The position numbers were made by a program, and so were the translations under genes. A stretch of DNA of 64,000 nucleotides, from the NCBI GenBank assembly GCA_050299835.1, contig JBNKWP010000013.1:1-64000 (forward strand). Direction: 5' to 3'. Source of the DNA: JAJDOD01 sp050299835 (lineage in GTDB: Bacteria > Pseudomonadota > Alphaproteobacteria > Rhodobacterales > Rhodobacteraceae). The notes below the pieces were generated by a model. The model ran no database searches and was not told the origin of the DNA. It was given only the letters and a program-made list of their open reading frames with translations. Shown piece by piece: positions 26,362 to 34,649 of this stretch. Position 1 is the first letter of the stretch. The number at the start of each line of letters is the position of its first letter.

Positions 26362-26748
26362 ATGCGCCTTGCGTTTTTGTTCACCATTCTCGCCCTGCCC
26401 GCCGCCGCCCAGGATGCGGAGGAAGGGGCTGCCGCCTTTCTCAACCATTGTGCCGGGTGCCACGGGGCGACGGCGATGGGGGACGGGCCGATGGCCTCGC
26501 TGCTGACGGTGCGGCCGCCGGACCTGACCGAGCTTGCCCTGCGGAATGGCGGTGAGTTCCCGCTGGCCCGCGTGGTGCAGCGGATCGATGGGACGACCGA
26601 GGTGCGGGCGCATGGCGGGCCGATGCCGATGTTCGGGATGCTGATGGACGGGCCGGCGGTGGCGGTTCTGGCGCCGGACGGCTCGGAGGTGGTGGTGCCG
26701 GAGGGGATCGCGGGGATCGCGGAATGGCTGATGGAGGTGCAGAGATGA
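26362..26748 (+). CDS. Monohaem cytochrome c (exported), tandem copy 1
   Basis: 128 residues. Signal peptide to about residue 16 (ALPAAAQ), then a covalent haem motif CAGCH (30-34). The rest is a class I cytochrome c domain of about 95 residues; a methionine in GPMPMFG is a candidate axial ligand. It is periplasmic and would carry electrons for an oxidase or dehydrogenase that is not encoded nearby. The sequence closely parallels the next gene: both read PPDLT, NGG-FP, RIDG, AHGG-MP-FG in order. The stop overlaps the next ATG by four bases. Confidence 0.88.
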   Translation: MRLAFLFTILALPAAAQDAEEGAAAFLNHCAGCHGATAMGDGPMASLLTVRPPDLTELALRNGGEFPLARVVQRIDGTTEVRAHGGPMPMFGMLMDGPAVAVLAPDGSEVVVPEGIAGIAEWLMEVQR

Positions 26749-27137
26749 GAGTTTTGACGCTGGCGACGGTTCTGCTGGCCGGTCCCGTCTTCGCGGATGG
26801 TGATCCGGTGGCGGGCGAAGGGGTGTTCCGCAGTTTCTGCGCGGCCTGTCACGGGCTGGACGCCCAGGGCGACGGGCCGATGAGCGGGATGCTGACGATC
26901 GAGCCGCCGGATCTGACGGCGCTGGCGGCGTCGAATGGCGGGGTGTTCCCGGTCTTCATGGTGGTGCGGCGGATCGACGGGCGCGATCCGATGATGGCGC
27001 ATGGCGGAGAGATGCCGCTTTTTGGCGCTTTGTTCGACTATCCCGACGGATCGCTGAAAAGCGAGAGCGGGCAGCCGATCATCGTGGCCCAGCCGATTGC
27101 CGATGTGGCGGCCTGGCTGGAGAGCGTTCAGGACTGA
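26745..27137 (+). CDS. Monohaem cytochrome c (exported), tandem copy 2
   Basis: 130 residues. Signal peptide of about 18 residues ending FAD; haem motif CAACH (32-36). It has the same motif order as the upstream gene and is probably a duplicate. A Met in GGEMPLFG could be the sixth haem ligand. The two are transcribed as a coupled pair starting near the palindrome at 26253, and likely form related electron carriers in the periplasm. Confidence 0.88.
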   Translation: MRVLTLATVLLAGPVFADGDPVAGEGVFRSFCAACHGLDAQGDGPMSGMLTIEPPDLTALAASNGGVFPVFMVVRRIDGRDPMMAHGGEMPLFGALFDYPDGSLKSESGQPIIVAQPIADVAAWLESVQD

Positions 27138-27183
27138 GCGCCGGTCCGGGGGCAATGGTCCGCCCCCGGCTCGATACGACTGG

Positions 27184-27312
27184 TTACTTCACCTTCTTGC
27201 CGGCGATCGTCGTTTCGGACTTCGCGCCGGAATTGGCGGTGGCCAGCACCTTCGGCTGTTCCTTCTTCGGCTTCTTCGCCTCGCGGTTGCCGCGGCTTTT
27301 CTCTTTGGACAT
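27184..27312 (-). CDS. 42-residue Lys-rich basic protein
   Basis: A very short gene with a strong AGGAGA ribosome-binding sequence six to seven bases before the ATG at 27312. The product begins MSKEKSRGNREAKKPKKEQP and ends in KVK, with about a third Lys or Arg. It lies on the minus strand after the cytochrome genes. I believe similar short basic proteins are conserved in Proteobacteria, but I cannot name a function. The basic composition suggests nucleic acid or ribosome contact. Confidence 0.6.
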   Translation of the reverse strand: MSKEKSRGNREAKKPKKEQPKVLATANSGAKSETTIAGKKVK

Positions 27313-27486
27313 GGGTTTCTCCTGAGCGTGCCGCCCGGGCGGAATGCCGGGGCGGGTCTTGCCTTCAGAAGATCAGGGTTGCCTGTGAGGGAATGAACAG
27401 GGCGATGATCCCTTGAGCAGCAGGATGTAAACCTGCTGCTCATGATCTACGCGTTTCGCAGGTCGCCCGCAATGGGGTTCGCGGGA

Positions 27487-27891
27487 TCAGCCCCGGCAGT
27501 AGCCCGCGACTTCGGGCTGGTTGGCCCAGGCGATGGTGAAGTCGCAATCGGGGACGAAACAGGCCGTGGGCATCGGGAAGGCCACCGTCGTGGTCTTGCC
27601 CTGCGCGACGGGCGGGAGCGTGCCGCGAGAGACAGCGCGCCTTGTCGTGCCGGTCTGGTAGGTGACGGTGATCGGGTCGCCCCCTTCATAGGCGGCATTG
27701 CCGTCATTGAGGAAGGTGATGTCGAGCACGCGGGTCGCACCGGAGGTGCGGATCTTGCAGTAGTCGCCGGGCAGGCCGTTGTCGGGCACGAGCTTGACCG
27801 AGGGAATGCGGGCGGGAACTTCGGTGACGGTGACGCAGGCGGCCAGCGTGACGGTGGCGGCAGCGGCGAGGGTGAGAGGTTTGAGCAGCAT
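27487..27891 (-). CDS. Small outer-membrane-type lipoprotein
   Basis: 134 residues from ATG 27891. The N-terminal signal ends in the lipobox LAAC (Cys near 19), so it should be acylated and membrane anchored. The mature part has an alternating-strand pattern (ITFLNDGNAAYEGG, ITVTYQTGT, TTVAFPMP) like an immunoglobulin-like CARDB domain, plus four Cys that may form disulphides (DYCKI, TACF, PDCDF, GYCRG). The function is unknown. Upstream sequence is filled with palindromic repeats. Confidence 0.7.
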   Translation of the reverse strand: MLLKPLTLAAAATVTLAACVTVTEVPARIPSVKLVPDNGLPGDYCKIRTSGATRVLDITFLNDGNAAYEGGDPITVTYQTGTTRRAVSRGTLPPVAQGKTTTVAFPMPTACFVPDCDFTIAWANQPEVAGYCRG

Positions 27892-28282
27892 GGGTCTTGT
27901 CCTTTTGGTGCACGTCTTCGTGGTGCATGGGGAGCATGGTAGCGCGATTTTGCGGGAAGTCACGGGTTTGTGAGGTGGGGGGCGGGGTATCCCGGCATTC
28001 GCCGGGATTGGCGGGGTGAAACCCCGCCCTACGGGTGGTTCGTCGGTCGGTCGGTTTGATGAGGGCAGCGCCCGGCCCGTCGGGGCGGGGTTGGGATGGG
28101 CGATGCGGGGACGCTGACCCGACATGTGAGCTTCTGGAAAGCGGTGGAGAAGCGCCCGCCCCGAGGGGGGCGGGACGGGCGCTGCCCGGTGTTTCACACC
28201 GGGCGGGACGGTGGGGATATGGTGTAGGGTGCGGTTTCACCGCACCATTGGCGGTCGGTGGGGTGGTGGTTGGAAGCGCACC
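27892..28282. other. Repeat-filled intergenic stretch
   Basis: About 390 bases between the lipoprotein start and the nuclease-like gene. It holds a hairpin ATCCCGGCATTCGCCGGGAT around 27989-28008, a hairpin GGCGGGGTGAAACCCCGCC near 28010-28029 that ends in CTAC, and the element 28224-28286. GC-rich, palindromic filler with no gene is visible. Confidence 0.6.
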
Positions 28283-28286
28283 CTAC
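28224..28286. repeat. Palindromic element with perfect 10-bp terminal inverted repeats
   Basis: The 63-bp unit starts GTAGGGTGCG and ends CGCACCCTAC, exact inverted repeats of each other. Its left half also forms a GGTGCGGTTTCACCGCACC hairpin. The right edge lies at the 3' end of the nuclease-like gene: the TAG stop at 28283-28285 (minus strand) is part of the repeat. It belongs to the same class as 7442-7527, 8372-8457 and 35649-35704. Confidence 0.75.
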
Positions 28287-29236
28287 GTTCGCTCTGGAAG
28301 AATAATGTACGTCCCGTCAAACTTCTCATCCAAGACATCGAAAGACGCCTTTTCGTAAACGCCAGAATCCAACTTCTTGAAGTATTCAGCAATCTTAACT
28401 GTTCCACCTTCTGGAATCTCCAGGGTCCCAATAGAGCACCAGCTCAAGAGTCCACCTTCCATCTGTTCATACTCAAAGTTGAGGTATTCGAAGGAAATTG
28501 GCTCAGATTTGGCCGTGAAAACATATTCATAGGAGTCTACTTTCAGATTCCCCTAACCATTAATATCAATCGACAAACCGCCACCTTCACCGACTATTCG
28601 CAGCGGCTTCCCGTCCAACAAGTGCATACTATCGGAAATCTCCTTGCACCTATATATCACGTTATTCTCGACAAATTTCCCTACAGTTTCGCGCTCACCA
28701 TCTGGGAGGATAAGTCGATCATCATTTCCTGAGAAATGGATTCCGGCCATAAAAACATCTTCACCTACCCTAACAAAGAACTTTTTTACACGTATACGAC
28801 CCAAATACTCAATTTTTGGCGAAAAGTGTGGCAAGTGAATTTTGGTTCCGACTTCCATTTCCTTAAGAGTTAGAAGTCGAATTGTTGGACCAGTCTGATC
28901 TGCAATAATTTTAGCGCCGCTAGAGAATCCACTCTCTGAAACGCAAATCAGATGTTGAGCACCGACCTCTCTCATCTTTTGAAGCCATCCGTTAAGTTGA
29001 TCTGGTCCAACCTTTGATTTTCTTTTTTGCACTTCGACGATAGAAAGATGTTGCCTGGGTTCCTCCCCCTGTCTAATCAATACGTCAATCTGACGAGGTC
29101 TTCGTTTTGGCGCGCCAAGAACAGGCAATCTAATGTTTGCGACAATCTCGGCATCAGAGTCTATGCATCGCTCCAAGCCTGCCACTATTTTTTCCTGCAA
29201 ATAGCCTTCTTTTTGTCGATCACGGATTTCATTCAA
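28283..29236 (-). pseudogene. PD-(D/E)XK restriction-nuclease-like gene split by an amber codon
   Basis: The first 227 codons (28556-29236) start at a TTG overlapping the parE stop by four bases, and end at TAG (28553-28555). The same frame then stays open for 89 more protein-like, AT-rich codons, ending at the TAG inside the repeat edge at 28283. The N-terminal part has a PD-(D/E)XK-like core, ID at 50-51, then IVEVQKR at 66-72, as in Mrr-like endonucleases. It is AT-rich against its neighbours, indicating recent transfer. Either the gene is broken by nonsense mutation, or the amber is read through, or only the N-terminal 227 residues are used. A role in restriction or defence is inferred only. 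Confidence 0.6.
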
Positions 29237-31215
29237 ACATCCAACTCCTCAACAAACCGCGCGTTCTCCTGAATATACTGAAACCGCAATTCCGGCTTCT
29301 TGCCCATCAGCCGTTCCACCAGGTCGCCGGTCTCGCCGGGGGTGTCCTCGTCTATGGTCACGCGGATCAATGTGCGTGAGTTCGGGTCCATGGTGGTTTC
29401 TTTCAGATCCTTGGCGTCCATCTCGCCCAGGCCCTTGAAGCGCTGGACGTCGATCTTGCCCTTTTTGTTCGATCCGAGGCCGCGATCCATCCAGTAGTCC
29501 TTCTCTTTGTCGTTCGCGACGTATTTGCGAACCGCCCCCTGCGTCAGCCGGTAGAGCGGCGGGCAGGCGAGGTAGAGGTGGCCGTGGTCGATGAGCGGGC
29601 GCATCTGGGTGAAGAAGAAGGTCATCAGGAGCGACGCGATATGGGCGCCGTCGACGTCGGCGTCGGTCATGATGATGACCTTGTCGTAGCGCAGGTCGTC
29701 GACGTTGAAGCGGGGGCCCATGCGGACGCCGAGGGCCTCGCAGAGGTCGTTGATCTCCTGGTTCTGGGTCAGCTTCGACGACGCCGCGCCGAGGACGTTG
29801 AGGATCTTGCCGCGGAGCGGCAGCAGCGCCTGGTTTTCGCGGTTGCGGGCGGCCTTGGCGGAGCCTCCCGCAGAATCGCCCTCGACCAGGAAGATCTCGG
29901 TGCCGTCGCGGGTCTTCGACGAACAATCGGTGAGCTTGCCGGGGAGGCGCAGCTTCTTGGTGGCGGTCTTGCGGGCGGTCTCCTTCTCCTCGCGACGGCG
30001 GAGGCGTTCCTCGGCGCGCAGGACGAGGAAGTCGAGGATGGCGCCCGCCGATTTGGTGTCCGACGCCAGCCAGTTGTCGAAATGGTCGCGCACCGCGCCT
30101 TCGACCATCTTGGCGGCGGATTCGTTCGACAGCCGGTCCTTGGTCTGGCCGACATATTGCGGGTCGCGGATGAAGACGGAGACGAGCGCCCCTGCCCCGC
30201 TGGTCAGGTCGTCGCGGGTGATCTGCTTGGCCTTCTTGTTGGCCACGCGGTCGCCATAGTCGCGGATGCCCTTGAGGATTGCGGACCAGAAGCCGGATTC
30301 GTGCGTGCCGCCTTCGGGCGTGGGCACGGTGTTGCAATAGGACTGGATGAAGCCGTCGCGGGACGGTGTCCAGTTTATGGCCCAATCGACCTTGCCGGGT
30401 TCGCCGAATTTCTCCCTGAAATCGACGGTGCCGGAAAACGGCGCGTCGGCATAGGTGGTGGCCCCTTCGAGGCGGTCGGTGAGGTATTCCGAGAGGCCGC
30501 CGGGGAAGTGGAACTTTGCCTCCATCGGCGTGTCGCCGTCCTCGACCGCGGATTTCCAGCGGATTTCGACGCCGGAGAAGAGGTAGGCTTTCGACCGCGC
30601 CATCGCGAAGAGGCGGGAGGGTTTGAGTTTGAGGGAGCCGAAGATTTCCGGGTCGGGGTGGAAGGTGACGGCAGTGCCGCGCCGGTTGGGGGCAGCGCCA
30701 ACGGTCTCGAGCCTGGTCTGGGGAACGCCGCGCGAGAACTCCATCGCGACGAGTTCCTTGTTGCGGGCGACCTCGACGCGGAGGTGATCGGAGAGCGCGT
30801 TGACGACCGACGAGCCGACGCCGTTCAGGCCGCCGGAGGTCTCGTAGTTTTCGCCGGAGAACTTGCCGCCCGCGTTGAGCGTGCAGAAGATGATCTCCAG
30901 CGTGGATTTTTTCGGGTTAGAGGGATGCGGATCGGTGGGGATGCCGCGCCCGTTGTCGCGGATGGTGACGGAGTGGTCTTCGTGCAGTTCGACCTCGATC
31001 CAGTTGGCGTGACCGGCGACGGCCTCGTCCATCGAGTTGTCGATGATCTCGGCGACCATGTGGTGGAGCGCGCGATCATCCGTGCCGCCGATATACATGC
31101 CCGGACGGAGGCGGACATGTTCCATGTCCTCCAGCACCTGAATCGAGGATGCGTCGTATTTTTTGCCGGACTTGCCCCCAGGCGCGTCAGGATCTTCGAA
31201 GAAATCGTCCGCCAT
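29233..31215 (-). CDS. parE: DNA topoisomerase IV subunit B
   Basis: 660 residues. The GHKL ATPase domain has DNSMDEA, DNGRGIP and TSGGLNGVGSSVVNAL; the TOPRIM domain has VEGDSAGGSAK and MTDADVDGAHI; the zinc-free tail ends ELDV. The enzyme, with ParC, decatenates sister chromosomes using ATP. Its stop codon TGA overlaps the TTG start of a foreign-looking nuclease-like gene. No ParC gene is in the window. Confidence 0.95.
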   Translation of the reverse strand: MADDFFEDPDAPGGKSGKKYDASSIQVLEDMEHVRLRPGMYIGGTDDRALHHMVAEIIDNSMDEAVAGHANWIEVELHEDHSVTIRDNGRGIPTDPHPSNPKKSTLEIIFCTLNAGGKFSGENYETSGGLNGVGSSVVNALSDHLRVEVARNKELVAMEFSRGVPQTRLETVGAAPNRRGTAVTFHPDPEIFGSLKLKPSRLFAMARSKAYLFSGVEIRWKSAVEDGDTPMEAKFHFPGGLSEYLTDRLEGATTYADAPFSGTVDFREKFGEPGKVDWAINWTPSRDGFIQSYCNTVPTPEGGTHESGFWSAILKGIRDYGDRVANKKAKQITRDDLTSGAGALVSVFIRDPQYVGQTKDRLSNESAAKMVEGAVRDHFDNWLASDTKSAGAILDFLVLRAEERLRRREEKETARKTATKKLRLPGKLTDCSSKTRDGTEIFLVEGDSAGGSAKAARNRENQALLPLRGKILNVLGAASSKLTQNQEINDLCEALGVRMGPRFNVDDLRYDKVIIMTDADVDGAHIASLLMTFFFTQMRPLIDHGHLYLACPPLYRLTQGAVRKYVANDKEKDYWMDRGLGSNKKGKIDVQRFKGLGEMDAKDLKETTMDPNSRTLIRVTIDEDTPGETGDLVERLMGKKPELRFQYIQENARFVEELDV

Positions 31216-31394
31216 GTTTCTGCTCTTTTTGTTTTGTGGGCCAAGGATACCCCGGCGCGGGGAGGCTCTGCAATGGGGACAGGTTGGGTGGATTAACGGA
31301 GCGTGAACCGACTGTTTACAGATCTGACATTGCGGCCAAAATTTGTTCGGTTAGAAAGCAAGGCAACGTAACCAATAAGAATTGTGTGTGTGAA

Positions 31395-32096
31395 ATGAAA
31401 GTCTCACTGCTTGCCGCAGCCTTCTCGGTCCTCTCGGCACCGGTCTTCGCGTCAACGATAACGATCTCCTCCTTCAGCAAATCCTCTTACGACAGCGCGG
31501 TTGCTTCGATGAGCAGCGCCGTCGTCCAGAATTTCGAAGGCATGTCCGAGGGCAATATCGCCAACGAATACGCGACCAATGTCGGGACGTTCTCCACGCT
31601 GGGCGGAACCGGCACCGGTCACACCGTGACCTCGGCGGATTTCGCCAATGACGGCTCGAAGCTGGCGCTGCGCGACGGCAATGTCTTTGGTCGGTCCAGC
31701 ACCACGAAGGCGCTGAGCGGCGACCTGGGCGACGATATGTTCCTCGACAGCAACGACACCTGGGGCATCCGCTGGAACGTGTCGCTGGGCGGCTCGCTCT
31801 TCGACCGGCTGGTGTTCACCCTGACCGACGCGACCGATGTGGGCGCGACGATGTATATCAACGCCGGTGGCACGACGAGCATTCTTTCCGGCCTGGGCGA
31901 TGCTGTGACCAAGCTGGTGGAAATCGACTTTGATTCGGACCTGACGGAGGCGACGATCTTTTTCAGCAACAGCATGCTGAACGACGGGTTCTCGCTGGAT
32001 GATATCGCCGTCAACGAAGTGCCGCTTCCGGCCTCGGCCCTGCTTCTGCTTGGCGGGCTTGGCGGGCTTGCCGCGGTCCGGCGCCGCAGCGCCTGA
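31395..32096 (+). CDS. VPLPA-CTERM sorting domain protein
   Basis: 233 residues from ATG 31395. It has an N-terminal signal peptide ending VFAS and a body of about 190 residues rich in Ser, Thr, Gly and Asp, typical of secreted beta proteins. The C terminus reads VPLPASALLLLGGLGGLAA, then basic RRR, a VPLPA-CTERM signal cleaved and anchored by an exosortase. The protein should end on the cell surface or in the matrix. The upstream 179 bases hold its promoter; a hairpin follows 15 bases after the stop. The ligand and function are unknown. Confidence 0.85.
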   Translation: MKVSLLAAAFSVLSAPVFASTITISSFSKSSYDSAVASMSSAVVQNFEGMSEGNIANEYATNVGTFSTLGGTGTGHTVTSADFANDGSKLALRDGNVFGRSSTTKALSGDLGDDMFLDSNDTWGIRWNVSLGGSLFDRLVFTLTDATDVGATMYINAGGTTSILSGLGDAVTKLVEIDFDSDLTEATIFFSNSMLNDGFSLDDIAVNEVPLPASALLLLGGLGGLAAVRRRSA

Positions 32097-32111
32097 TCCA
32101 GATTTCGCTAT

Positions 32112-32148
32112 GCAACGCCCCGGTCCGGGTTTCCGGCCGGGGCGTTGC
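32112..32148. terminator. Strong hairpin between convergent genes
   Basis: GCAACGCCCCGG (32112-32123) pairs perfectly with CCGGGGCGTTGC (32137-32148). It is placed between the converging ends of the CTERM gene (32096) and the GST gene (32194). The T tract is weak (TATTTCT on plus), so it may act as a bidirectional terminator or a Rho-assisted one. Confidence 0.65.
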
Positions 32149-32193
32149 TATTTCTGATCGGGGGGCGAGGCGCCCGCCCGGTCTTTCAGGCAT

Positions 32194-32805
32194 TCACGAC
32201 GACCCGGTCAGCTGGGCGTCGAACTGCGCGACGAAGTCCTGAGCCGGACGGTCGGAGCAGCGCTCGACCCAGGCCTTGATGCGGGGGTTGTCCGGCAGGA
32301 AATGCGGCGCCCACTGGAAGGTGGAGGCGACGATGAGGTCGGCGATGGTGTAGCGGTCTCCGGCCAGATAATCGTGGTCTTCCAGAGCCTTGGCGATATA
32401 CGCGATCGCCGCGTCCATGTCGCGGAACGTCAGATGCCAGAGAGGGTGGTCGATTTCGGCGAATTTGGCGACCAGGACCGGTTCGAAGACATTGCCGTAC
32501 CAGGCGAGCCAGGAGAGCATCGCGCCGCGTTCGGGATGGCCCGGCGGCAGGGCGAGGCCCGCGTCGGGGAAAAGCTCGGTCAGGTAGAGCGCGATGGCGT
32601 TCGATTCACGGATCTCTACGCCGTCATGGACCAGAAGCGGCACCTTGCCGTCGGGATGGGGCGTGGTCGAAGGATCGCCGGGGGTGCCGTCGCGGCGGGC
32701 GATTTTCGCCTGCCTGATTTCGATCCGGTCGCGGATGCCCAGTTCCTCGATCAGGGCGACGATGCGCGACGAGCGGGAGTGTGGGGCGTGGTAGAGGGTG
32801 AGCAT
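32194..32805 (-). CDS. Glutathione S-transferase family protein
   Basis: 203 residues from ATG 32805. MLTLYHAPHSRSSRIVALIEEL is the thioredoxin-fold start with a catalytic-type Ser; GKVPLLVHDGVEIRESNAIALYL is the cis-Pro and glutathione-binding section; the C-terminal helical domain holds YTIADLIVASTFQWA. It acts in the cytoplasm on an unknown electrophile. It is divergent from a WYL-domain regulator whose start is 79 bases away, which may control it. Confidence 0.88.
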   Translation of the reverse strand: MLTLYHAPHSRSSRIVALIEELGIRDRIEIRQAKIARRDGTPGDPSTTPHPDGKVPLLVHDGVEIRESNAIALYLTELFPDAGLALPPGHPERGAMLSWLAWYGNVFEPVLVAKFAEIDHPLWHLTFRDMDAAIAYIAKALEDHDYLAGDRYTIADLIVASTFQWAPHFLPDNPRIKAWVERCSDRPAQDFVAQFDAQLTGSS

Positions 32806-32884
32806 TGTATCGGTCCTGTTTGCGGTTTCGGTTGCGATGCCTCCGGTCTGGCGGCACCCTGTTGACAGTTTATGGCAGCAGGTC

Positions 32885-33607
32885 ATGGCCCGGTCCGATC
32901 GTCTTCTTCGCCTTGCGCAGCTTCTGCGTACCCTGCCCGCTCCGGTCACGGCCGACCGGCTGGCGGAGGAGACGGGTGTATCGAAGCGCACGCTTTACCG
33001 CGACATCGACGCGCTCAGGGCGAGCGGGGCCATTATCGATGGCGAGGCCGGTTTTGGCTATACGCTGACCGAGGACCCGGCGCTGCCGCCGCAGATGCTG
33101 GACCGGATCGAGGTGGAGGCGCTTGTTCTGGGGCTGGCGGAGGTGGAAGCGACGGGGGACGTGCAACTGGCGAGTGCGGCGCGGTCGGCCCTGTCGAAGA
33201 TCACCGCGCGGCTGCCGGAACGGGTGGCGCGGGAAGCGGCCCATGCGGTGTCGATGGTCTATCGCTATGAAAGCACGGCGCGGGCGCCGGACTGCACGGC
33301 GCTTCTGAGACGGGCGTCGTGGGACGAGGTGGCGGTCGATCTGGACTATCGCGATGCGGAGGGGAATCCGAGTGCGCGGCGGGTTTTGCCGCTGGCGGTG
33401 GTGTTCCTGGAGGACCGGCAGTTGCTGCTGGCTTGGTGCTGTCTGAGGCAGGATTTCCGCAAGTTCCGGCTGGATCGGATTGCTTCGCCCGTGGTGACGC
33501 CGGAGAATTTCCGGCCCCGCCGGGTGCCGCTTTTGCGGCAATATATCGAGATCCTGCGCAATCGCTCGGACGCGCTGGCGGCGTCACTTGCGGCCGAACC
33601 ACCCTGA
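32885..33607 (+). CDS. HTH/WYL-domain transcriptional regulator
   Basis: 240 residues from ATG 32885. The N-terminal winged helix (SDRLLRLAQLLRT, TADRLAEETGVSKRTLYRDIDALRASGA) is the HTH_11 type of the DeoR-like YafY group. The C-terminal part contains a WYL domain with sugar- or ligand-sensing character. It is divergent to the GST gene and likely regulates it. Its 3' end overlaps the converging DUF1523 gene by 24 bases. The ligand is unknown. Confidence 0.85.
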   Translation: MARSDRLLRLAQLLRTLPAPVTADRLAEETGVSKRTLYRDIDALRASGAIIDGEAGFGYTLTEDPALPPQMLDRIEVEALVLGLAEVEATGDVQLASAARSALSKITARLPERVAREAAHAVSMVYRYESTARAPDCTALLRRASWDEVAVDLDYRDAEGNPSARRVLPLAVVFLEDRQLLLAWCCLRQDFRKFRLDRIASPVVTPENFRPRRVPLLRQYIEILRNRSDALAASLAAEPP

Positions 33608-34198
33608 GACGCGGCTGCGGGCTGCGTCGCCTGCCTCGTCGATATCTTCCAGCACCGGATCGACCCGGCGCTTCCAGAAATTGCGCCAAAGCCGCCAGAG
33701 GGTGATGAGGATCACCGCCAGAACCGTCAGGAAAACGATGTTGAACCAGGGGATGAGTTGCGCGTCGGGGCCGCTGACGGGCTTCATCGAAAGCGCGTTG
33801 GGGAAGATGGAGAGGAACGTGTTGCGCCAGCCGTAATGGCGGACGGCCACCCATTGGATATCGTCCTTTTCCGACACCATGTCACGGGCCTGCGCCTGCA
33901 GGTTCGCGGTATCGAATTTGAAATAGGGTGGCCAGCCCCAGCCGGTATCCTCGTTGCGGTAGACGGCGGAACCGCCGTCCGGGCGGATCGCTTCGATGAA
34001 GAGGACATCGCGGTTCTGGGTATTCACCGCGTCGCCCACGCCGGAATTCTGCCAGAACAGCGAGTTGGTGCCGAAATCGACGCGGCGGACTTCGGTATTC
34101 ACGATGCGCACAATGTCCCGGTCCGGCAGGGTGTAATGCAGGAACCCGCCCAGGATGAGCAGAAGAACGATGCGGATTGTCCAGCGGATATAGGCCAT
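33584..34198 (-). CDS. DUF1523 family membrane protein
   Basis: 204 residues. It has an N-terminal helix (IRWTIRIVLLLILGGFLHY), a periplasmic domain, and a C-terminal helix near 155-175 (LIPWFNIVFLTVLAVILITLW). The order RIVNTEVRRVD, GVGDAVNTQNRDV and GWGWPPYFKFD matches DUF1523, a family largely confined to this alphaproteobacterial group as far as I recall. The function is unknown. It converges with the WYL regulator and overlaps it by 24 bases. Confidence 0.8.
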   Translation of the reverse strand: MAYIRWTIRIVLLLILGGFLHYTLPDRDIVRIVNTEVRRVDFGTNSLFWQNSGVGDAVNTQNRDVLFIEAIRPDGGSAVYRNEDTGWGWPPYFKFDTANLQAQARDMVSEKDDIQWVAVRHYGWRNTFLSIFPNALSMKPVSGPDAQLIPWFNIVFLTVLAVILITLWRLWRNFWKRRVDPVLEDIDEAGDAARSRVSGWFGRK

Positions 34199-34313
34199 GC
34201 GCCCCTCTCTTTCCCCTGATCAGATAGGGGTTTGCCCCCGCCTGACGCAAGGGCTTCCCATGCGTGGGGGCATTGCGCTAGTTTTCCCGTGGGATGAAAG
34301 AGACATTCGGCAG

Positions 34314-34649
34314 ATGAACGAGAGCGCAGTTCCGGTACTGGTAACGGTGTTGGCCGGAACATTTACCAACCAGGCCGCAGCCTTTTACGCCTTGCGCTCC
34401 GAGGCCGAAAAAATCGGTATTTCACTTCGCACACGGGACACCGATGTTATCCGCGAGGCGCGGGAGGTGCGGCTGGCGCATTACTTCCGGCCCGCCATCG
34501 TTGCGCGGATCGAAGCCGCGATGGAGGAGGATGACACAGTGGTGTTGCTCTTTCCGTCGCCGCTGACGGCGCGGCCCGCCTTTCCCCCCGACGAGAGTGC
34601 CTTGCGGCTGCTGGGGCGCTATGCCGGTCTTCTGGGCGATCAGGAGTGA
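34314..34649 (+). CDS. Hypothetical protein upstream of P1 peptidase
   Basis: 111 residues from ATG 34314. It is mostly soluble, alpha/beta, with LVTVLAGTFTNQAAAF at the start and a central helix; there is no signal peptide. I do not recognise it. The stop overlaps the GTG start of the P1 peptidase by four bases, so translation of the two is coupled and a functional link is plausible. Confidence 0.65.
   Translation: MNESAVPVLVTVLAGTFTNQAAAFYALRSEAEKIGISLRTRDTDVIREAREVRLAHYFRPAIVARIEAAMEEDDTVVLLFPSPLTARPAFPPDESALRLLGRYAGLLGDQE

Noticed and set aside
28211..28732. Plus-strand reading frame across the nuclease-like gene
   Set aside because: It is the complement of the AT-rich gene read on the minus strand; the minus frame has the better protein features and the coupled start.
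29578..31296. Long plus-strand reading frame opposite parE
   Set aside because: Antisense to the clear parE coding frame; it has no recognisable motif and is a GC-composition artefact.
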